The notes under the pieces were generated by a model. The model did not search any database and was not told the origin of the DNA. It saw only the letters and a program-made list of their open reading frames with translations. A DNA stretch of 32,007 nt from Chryseobacterium culicis (GTDB lineage Bacteria; Bacteroidota; Bacteroidia; Flavobacteriales; Weeksellaceae). The stretch covers positions 1 through 32,007 of the forward strand of contig NZ_FNWQ01000011.1 of the NCBI RefSeq assembly GCF_900108365.1, read 5' to 3'. Of this stretch, positions 26,199 to 32,007 are shown one piece after another. A program made the translations under genes and the position numbers. The number at the start of each line of letters is the position of its first letter. Positions within the stretch are counted from its first letter, which is position 1.

Positions 26199-29100
26199 AT
26201 GAAGAAAATTTTAACTTCGTTATTTTTTATTTTTTTGTTCACATTTTTTCACTCGCAGTGGATTCCCTCGGAACCTAATACTAAACTACTTAAAGATGGT
26301 CTTCAAACTGACCGCCATTTTTATTTAGACATTTCATTACTAAAATCTCAGTTAACAGGGGCACAAGAACCAGGAAAAACTTCAAAACCTGTTATTATAA
26401 ATCTGCCCACCTTGGCTGGTAAAATTGAGCGATTTTCTATATACAGCTTACCGGTTGTAGTAAAAGAACTAGCAAACCAGTTTCAATTAGGTTCATATGT
26501 TGGAACGGGGATAGATGATCCCTCTAAATATGTGCGTTTCAGTTTGGCTCCAAACGATTTTCAATCCATGATTATAAAAGATGGCGGATATGAATTTATT
26601 GAGCCTGGTAATGCTACAAAAACAATTTACAGAGTTTATCCAAAAACAAGTAATGGAAAATCTGGTTTTGTTTGCTCAACTGAAGGGCATGAGCATGATA
26701 AGGCTGAAATAGAGAATCTTTATAAGAGAGGAAAGTCATTTCAAAATCAACCGACCGATTTTGCTAAATCTTCCGATCGTAAATACAGAACACTTAGATT
26801 GGCTATGTCTGTTACGGGTGAGTATACACAATTTCACGGGGGAACTGTAGCAGGAGCATTAACTGCTATTAACGCTACACTTACCAGAGTTAATGGAATT
26901 TTTGAAAAAGACTTTGCTGTTCATTTAAATTTACAGAACTATCCCAATCTGATTTACACTAATCCGGCTACCGATCCATATTCAGATCCAGCTATCGGAA
27001 TGGGAGGGAATCCATTTACAAATCCTAATGGCTGGAGTCTTCAGTTGAAAAATATTCTTGAAACAAACGTAGGTAATACTAACTATGATATAGGACATCT
27101 ATTTGGACAATCAGGAGGAGGAGGAATGGCCGGATGTATTGGCTGTGTTTGTCTTGATGCAACTGTTCCGAATTCAGGTAATGGGAAAGGTTCAGCATAT
27201 ACATCTCCTGCAAATGGAATTCCTCAGGGAGATACTTTCGATGTTGATTTTGTTGCTCATGAAATGGGACACCAATTGGGGGGTAATCATACTTTTTCAT
27301 ATGAGAACCAAGGTGCGCCAGTACAATGGGAACCCGGCTCAGGATCAACGATTATGGCATATGCAGGTATTGCAAATGCAAATGCATCCACATCTCCTTC
27401 AGCTGGAGGTACATTTGATATACAACCGAACAGCGATGCATATTTTATGAAAGGAACCATAGATCAAGTACATGCTGTTTTGACAGCAAGGACTTGTGAT
27501 ATAGAAACTCCTGTAGTAAATACACCTCCGGTAATTGCAGCATTACCAAATTATACTATTCCTAAAGAAACAGCTTTTGTATTAACGGCTTCTGTCACAG
27601 ACGCAGAAAATGATCCTATGACATATACTTGGGAGCAAATAGATCAAATGGGGGCAGTACCCATAGATAATATTAATTTAGGAAATACAAGTGAAGGAGC
27701 ATCATTCAGGTCGATGATCCCGTCAAATAGTCCCACTCGTTATTTTCCGAAGCTATCTTCAGTACTAGCAGGTATCCTTCATGACTCTAATGGTTGGGAA
27801 GCTGTTTCTACAGTGCCGAGAACAACTAATTTTGCAATTACAGTCAGAGATAATAACCCCGCTGCCAATCAACAACAGACAAGATCAGCAACCCAAAGCA
27901 TTATTGTTGGTAATAATGGACCTTTTAAAGTGAATTCAACTACAATTTATAATAATGGCCCCAGCAATGTAGTTTGGGATGTTGCAAATACCAATTTAAC
28001 ACCTTATAATACTGCTAATGTAAAGATCGACTTTACAACTGATAATGGGTTAACTTGGAATGTGGTGTCGGCTTCTACACCAAATGATGGAACAGAATCC
28101 TTGGATTTTAGTTCATTTCCCCTTATTGTAGGAGGAACAGCTAAAATTAGAATAAGTGCTATTAATAATGTTTTTTACGCTGTCGGAAGTGCACCTATAA
28201 GTACACTGCCTATATGCACATCTAATCCGCCAGGAGGGGTCTCAGTAACCAATATTACACAAACTACTGCAACAATTATTTGGAATTCATCATTTAATGC
28301 ATCGTATATAGTACGATACCGCTTAGTAGGCAATACAGTCTGGACAGTTGTTAGCCCCAATCCAACTACCAATACGGTAGTATTATCTGGACTATCTGCA
28401 GGAACATATTATGAAATTCAGATTGCTAACATATGTTCTGGGGTTACAGGTAATTTTTCTTCTATCATTACTTTTATGACTCCATATTGTGCAGCTACTT
28501 CTAGTAATACTTCTAATGGATATATTTCTAATGTAACAATAGCAGGGACAAATTCATATATTATGAGTAATAATTCAGGGGCTGACACATATACAGACTA
28601 TTCAGCCGATGCTACAAAATTAATAACTTTGGTTAGGAATACCAGCAATAACAATATTTCAGTTGGAAAATCATGGTCCGGAGCTATGAGTAACAAAGCA
28701 GCAAGTGTTTGGATAGATTTTAATAAGAATGGAATATTTGAGATTTCTGAAAAAATTTTGAATACAAGCAATAGCCAAATAACTCCTGTAAATGCATCAT
28801 TTCAAGTTCCTGCTGGTGCTTACATTGGTCCACTTACAACACGGATGCGTGTAATATTGAGGGATACTAATAATTCTAACCCATGTGGTGCCTTTATTAA
28901 TGGAGAGGTAGAAGACTATGCTGTAAAAATTATAGAATTGGCAGGATGCACAGCCGCTGCTCCATCTAATATCAGTATTAGCAGTCTTACGATTAGTTCG
29001 GCAAATCTATCATGGTTGGCAACTACTGGTGCTACATATGTATTGAGATATAGAAAAGTTGGTACTCCTATCTGGACAACTATTAACCCAGTTCTGCCTC

Positions 29101-31220
29101 CAGGAAATTATCATACAATTTCAGGTTTAACAGAAGATACTCAATATGAATTTCAGGTTGCAACAATATGTAATGGAAATATGGGATCATTTTCTGCATC
29201 TCAACAATTTACAACACCGATACTATCATATTGTCCAATGACAGGTACAGGGATGAACGAACATATTTCGAATGTAACTGTGACTCCTGTGAATCCCGGA
29301 TTACCAGAAATGAACAATAATTCTTTACAAAATAATTATACCAACTATACCGCGCCTAATACATTAATTACATTGGAAATTGGTTCAGTAAATAATAAAA
29401 TTTCCGTATCAAAAGGATGGTTGGGTGCAGCAAGTAATACTGCAATTAAAGCTTGGATTGATTTTAACAGAGATGGGCAATTTGATAACTCTGAGATAAT
29501 TTTAGTTTCTGCGGCAGGTAATGCAACACCGGTAACAGAATTATTTGCAGTGCCTGCAAATGCTTATTCGGGTCCTTTAACTACAAGAATGAGAGTAGCA
29601 TTGCGTAAAACAAATGGGCCTGTAATCTGTCAGAATATCACAAATGGTGAAGTAGAAGATTATGCGGTGAAGCTGAGACCATGCGATACCAATACCCCAA
29701 CTGGGCTTATTGTGCATACCATTACTCATAATTCTGCTATTGTACAGTGGACTGCTGCTGCTAATAGTCTTACTTCTCTTTTGCAATATAGAGTAATAGG
29801 AGGTCCTACATGGACAAATATTTATACTACTAATTCATCCTACACCTTAAATAATTTATTGCCATCTACGCTCTATGAAATACGGGTTGCTGCAAACTGT
29901 GGACTTTCTGTTGGAAGCTTTACACCAGTTAAGACATTTAAAACCAGATGCGATTCGACTCCTCCTTCTATTACATTAGGAAATATTACAGTGAATTCTG
30001 CTGTGATTAATTGGTCGCCAGCTGTATCAGGAACATCTTATAAAATGCGTTGGCGAAAAACGGGAGTTTCTGGATGGCCTAATCAGGAAATAAATCTTCC
30101 TTTGCCTCCAAATAATACTTATATATTGGGTAATCTTGCTCCATATACAGCATACGAAGTTCAAATTGCTAGTCAATGCGTTGGTGAAACTACATGGAAT
30201 TCATATTCAAACCCAGTTGTTTTTACAACTGAAAAAAACTGTGATCTTCCTCCTACAGGCCTATCTATTACTCAGTTATTACCTAATTCTGCCGAAATAT
30301 TGTGGGATCCTTTTCCGGGAGCGAGTTATATTTTACGTTATAGAAAAGTCGGAATACCGAGCTGGACAAACATTCCGCTTACTACAAATTTCTACACTTT
30401 AGCTGGATTGACTGAACTGACAAAGTATGAAATGCAGGTAGTAAATGTTTGTAATGGAACTGGCGGAATTTTCACTCCACCTTATTACTTTACTACTCCC
30501 ACAGTAACTTACTGCGAAATGTCTTCTGAAAGCTCGGAAGAAGAGTATATTTCTAAAGTAACAGTGAAACCAAGTGGAAAAAAAATAATGGTAAATGCTT
30601 CCGGAGCTTCTACATATACAGATTATTCTAATAATCCAGAGACATTTATCGATTTGATTCAGGGGTCTGTAGATAATGAAATCAGTATTGAAAAGAAATG
30701 GGTAGGAACAGTTCGTAATGAAGGTATTGCTGTTTGGATTGATTTCAATAGAAATGGTGATTTCGATATTAATGAAAGAGTTTTTTACTCACCGCCCAAT
30801 AAATCAAGTCTCGTATCCGGCAAATTCAATGTTCCTATTGATGCTTTTGTAAGTATGACAGATTATAAATATGTAATAATGAGGATTGCTATGCAAAGAG
30901 ATGGAGTTCCTGTGAATTGTGTTGATTTTGAAAATGGTGAGGTGGAAGATTATTCTGTTAGGATTTCCAAGAAGCAGGTTTACAATCCTATTGATCAAAA
31001 CGATGTTTTAATTTATCCTAATCCTGTACGGTCGATATTAAATGTAAAAAATATCAGCAAAAATGCAAATTATAAAATTTACAACGTAGTGGGGCAGCTT
31101 ATTGCTGATGGAGTTTTACTGAATAATCAGCTAAATGTCAGTAAATTAACCAATGGGGTATACATAATTGTCGTCAACGATAATAGCAAGACAGTTCGTA
31201 AAAAATTCCTTAAAGAATAA
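26199..31220 (+). CDS. T9SS-exported reprolysin-like metalloprotease with FN3/GEVED array (1673 aa)
   Basis: This is a large paralogue of the 1011-residue protease. A signal peptide (1-20) and propeptide-like region precede the metzincin domain, with zinc site His354-Glu355-Met-Gly-His358-x5-His364 (HEMGHQLGGNH) and Met-turn STIMAYAG. A module array replaces the short tail of the paralogue: FN3 (about 673-763), GEVED (765-912), FN3 (916-1006), GEVED (1010-1158), three FN3 in a row (about 1161-1248, 1250-1345, 1347-1435), and GEVED (1437-1590). The type A T9SS sorting domain comes last (about 1593-1673, IYPNP with Tyr1606). The GEVED copies each carry a WIDFNxxGxF-type acidic loop and a GEVEDY(A/S)V end. 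The FN3 copies share LRYRKVG and YE(I/V/F/M)QV. Array repeats likely bind glycans, calcium or the cell surface and present the protease. Growth by module duplication is evident. Confidence 0.93.
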   Translation: MKKILTSLFFIFLFTFFHSQWIPSEPNTKLLKDGLQTDRHFYLDISLLKSQLTGAQEPGKTSKPVIINLPTLAGKIERFSIYSLPVVVKELANQFQLGSYVGTGIDDPSKYVRFSLAPNDFQSMIIKDGGYEFIEPGNATKTIYRVYPKTSNGKSGFVCSTEGHEHDKAEIENLYKRGKSFQNQPTDFAKSSDRKYRTLRLAMSVTGEYTQFHGGTVAGALTAINATLTRVNGIFEKDFAVHLNLQNYPNLIYTNPATDPYSDPAIGMGGNPFTNPNGWSLQLKNILETNVGNTNYDIGHLFGQSGGGGMAGCIGCVCLDATVPNSGNGKGSAYTSPANGIPQGDTFDVDFVAHEMGHQLGGNHTFSYENQGAPVQWEPGSGSTIMAYAGIANANASTSPSAGGTFDIQPNSDAYFMKGTIDQVHAVLTARTCDIETPVVNTPPVIAALPNYTIPKETAFVLTASVTDAENDPMTYTWEQIDQMGAVPIDNINLGNTSEGASFRSMIPSNSPTRYFPKLSSVLAGILHDSNGWEAVSTVPRTTNFAITVRDNNPAANQQQTRSATQSIIVGNNGPFKVNSTTIYNNGPSNVVWDVANTNLTPYNTANVKIDFTTDNGLTWNVVSASTPNDGTESLDFSSFPLIVGGTAKIRISAINNVFYAVGSAPISTLPICTSNPPGGVSVTNITQTTATIIWNSSFNASYIVRYRLVGNTVWTVVSPNPTTNTVVLSGLSAGTYYEIQIANICSGVTGNFSSIITFMTPYCAATSSNTSNGYISNVTIAGTNSYIMSNNSGADTYTDYSADATKLITLVRNTSNNNISVGKSWSGAMSNKAASVWIDFNKNGIFEISEKILNTSNSQITPVNASFQVPAGAYIGPLTTRMRVILRDTNNSNPCGAFINGEVEDYAVKIIELAGCTAAAPSNISISSLTISSANLSWLATTGATYVLRYRKVGTPIWTTINPVLPPGNYHTISGLTEDTQYEFQVATICNGNMGSFSASQQFTTPILSYCPMTGTGMNEHISNVTVTPVNPGLPEMNNNSLQNNYTNYTAPNTLITLEIGSVNNKISVSKGWLGAASNTAIKAWIDFNRDGQFDNSEIILVSAAGNATPVTELFAVPANAYSGPLTTRMRVALRKTNGPVICQNITNGEVEDYAVKLRPCDTNTPTGLIVHTITHNSAIVQWTAAANSLTSLLQYRVIGGPTWTNIYTTNSSYTLNNLLPSTLYEIRVAANCGLSVGSFTPVKTFKTRCDSTPPSITLGNITVNSAVINWSPAVSGTSYKMRWRKTGVSGWPNQEINLPLPPNNTYILGNLAPYTAYEVQIASQCVGETTWNSYSNPVVFTTEKNCDLPPTGLSITQLLPNSAEILWDPFPGASYILRYRKVGIPSWTNIPLTTNFYTLAGLTELTKYEMQVVNVCNGTGGIFTPPYYFTTPTVTYCEMSSESSEEEYISKVTVKPSGKKIMVNASGASTYTDYSNNPETFIDLIQGSVDNEISIEKKWVGTVRNEGIAVWIDFNRNGDFDINERVFYSPPNKSSLVSGKFNVPIDAFVSMTDYKYVIMRIAMQRDGVPVNCVDFENGEVEDYSVRISKKQVYNPIDQNDVLIYPNPVRSILNVKNISKNANYKIYNVVGQLIADGVLLNNQLNVSKLTNGVYIIVVNDNSKTVRKKFLKE

Positions 31221-31330
31221 TAAATTTTTATATCACTTCATTTATTTTTATAATTTATTATCTAAAAATTTTATAGTGTTAAAAACAACAATTCAAAGAT
31301 AATAACTTCAAGAATAATAATAAAATTAAG

Positions 31331-31356
31331 GAAAGGATGCTACATGGCATCTTTTC
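31331..31356 (+). terminator. Probable terminator of the large protease gene
   Basis: GAAAGGATGC (31331-31340) pairs with GCATCTTTTC (31347-31356), with one G-U pair, around a six-base loop. It is followed by TCTTTTAC. It lies 110 bp after the stop codon. Confidence 0.6.
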
Positions 31357-31657
31357 TCTTTTACTAAATTAAGAATAAAGTTAGTTTGAAATAAATTCTT
31401 CGATGTACATACCTTCATTAACAGGATATGTTTTTCATTATCTATTCCATATTTAATATTTGGAAAGTATTAATGCTTTTAAATATAAAGATATTTTTTA
31501 TTTTAATAAAGACATTAACAACAAAAAAAGGTTTGGTCTGCCTATGATGACCGTATCTTTGCCTTGCAAATTTTCCGATGTATTATGTGAAAATTAGATA
31601 GGCCTCGTTCTAATAGGTATATATTTCAATATATGAAATAAAAGATTGTATAATATC

Positions 31658-31689
31658 AAGTACTTTAGATACTTCAACAGTAAAGTATC
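31658..31689. promoter_or_regulatory. Palindrome cluster related to the operator-like sites
   Basis: AAGTACTT (31658-31665) is a perfect palindrome. Next to it GATACTT (31668-31674) and AAGTATC (31683-31689) form a perfect inverted repeat with an eight-base spacer. The stretch 31669-31685 matches 12 of 17 bases of site 1 when site 1 is read on the minus strand. It lies upstream of the right-hand transposase remnant. Confidence 0.35.
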
Positions 31690-31740
31690 AATAGACCAGC
31701 TATAAAATGACTTAAGTTTATGGTGTAAAGTTTAAATCTT

Positions 31741-32007
31741 TGACTAAACAGCAACAGAAATTCAAGGCTCGTAAAGATTGGCTTAAACTCTATTTAGAAT
31801 CAGGGTCTGTAACAAGACGGCATTACGCTGTGGAATTGCAAGATCAACACTTCAACGATGGATAAAAGGTATAAAGGAGAAGGAGAACAAGGAATGTCAC
31901 ATGAGTCAAGAGGTGCTAAAACCCTTACCAATACTAAGGTTATAAAAGAAATTGAATCTATTATCCTCAATTTAAGAAGAAAATAAAATGGGGAGCTGCA
32001 AGAATCT
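31741..32007 (+). pseudogene. IS481-type transposase, N-terminal fragment, frameshifted, cut by window edge
   Basis: The first frame gives LTKQQQKFKARKDWLKLYLE then SGSV. After a shift near 31820 it continues ALRCGIARSTLQRWIK, a helix-turn-helix with Arg-Ser-Thr-Leu-x-Arg-Trp in the recognition helix. After another shift near 31870 it reads GEGEQGMSHESRGAKTLTNT and KEIESIILNLRRK, then a stop. A third shift restores KWGAARI at the edge. These are the usual N-terminal blocks of IS481/IS3-like transposases. With three frame changes in 270 bp the gene is dead. No ATG is in frame before the stop near 31712; TTG at 31741 is the first usable codon. Confidence 0.75.

Larger units (their letters stand above)
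31221..31740. other. Spacer between the large protease and the right-hand IS481 remnant
   Basis: The region contains the terminator at 31331-31356 and a palindromic cluster at 31658-31689. No coding sequence is visible. Confidence 0.45.

Noticed and set aside
27103..27450. Open frames within the large protease gene in other frames
   Set aside because: They overlap the metzincin domain and have no independent start region or family resemblance.
1..32007. CRISPR array, tRNA or rRNA genes
   Set aside because: I looked for regularly spaced short repeats and for cloverleaf-like or conserved rRNA segments and saw none. Repeats present are protein-module repeats, inverted repeats or IS ends.

Overview
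The window looks like a piece of a Flavobacteriia chromosome, most likely Chryseobacterium, Elizabethkingia or a close relative. The DNA is strongly AT-rich. Start codons lack Shine-Dalgarno sequences, and the best promoters fit the Bacteroidota TTTG / TAnnTTTG pattern. The proteins carry lineage-typical signatures: type A and type B T9SS sorting domains, the GLPGLI family, exported proteins beginning VGINTxNP, and GEVED modules. Genus is inferred from protein style, not from a marker gene.

Layout. Both edges fall inside decayed copies of an IS481-type transposase in the same orientation: a C-terminal end at 1-442 and an N-terminal end at 31741-32007. A decayed IS1182-type element lies at 1451-3000. 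Next comes a minus-strand group (3302-7185): a small outer-membrane barrel protein, two exported adhesin-like proteins sharing a VGINTxNP head (one ending in a C-type-lectin-like domain with EPN and WND motifs), and an eroded exported-protein gene. On the plus strand follow a 1396-residue repeat protein with a type B sorting domain (7724-11914), then two small exported proteins, the second of the GLPGLI family (12136-13722).

The middle holds a minus-strand pair, a PAP2 phosphatase overlapping an EptA-type phosphoethanolamine transferase (16784-14447). This has the logic of an LpxE-EptA lipid A remodelling operon. Divergent from it is a PlpD-like patatin / POTRA / outer-membrane barrel protein (17094-19436). 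A CPBP intramembrane protease (21096-20239) follows on the minus strand. The right part holds two paralogous T9SS-exported metzincin proteases (21636-24671 and 26199-31220), the second enlarged by FN3 and GEVED modules. Between them lies a serine hydrolase gene split by a frameshift.

How it fits together. Most intact genes make exported or envelope proteins: secreted proteases, adhesin-like repeat proteins, a candidate carbohydrate-binding lectin, an outer-membrane lipase fusion and lipid A modification enzymes. Five of the gene units are broken, so the segment is turning over. The most interesting new signal is a repeated operator-like inverted repeat, GTACY-N5-AGTAC. It lies 70-115 bp upstream of four of these genes (near 3917, 7286, 17007 and 21507). 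At two of them it sits at exactly the same distance from a recognisable Bacteroidota promoter, which suggests a small co-regulated set of exported proteins.
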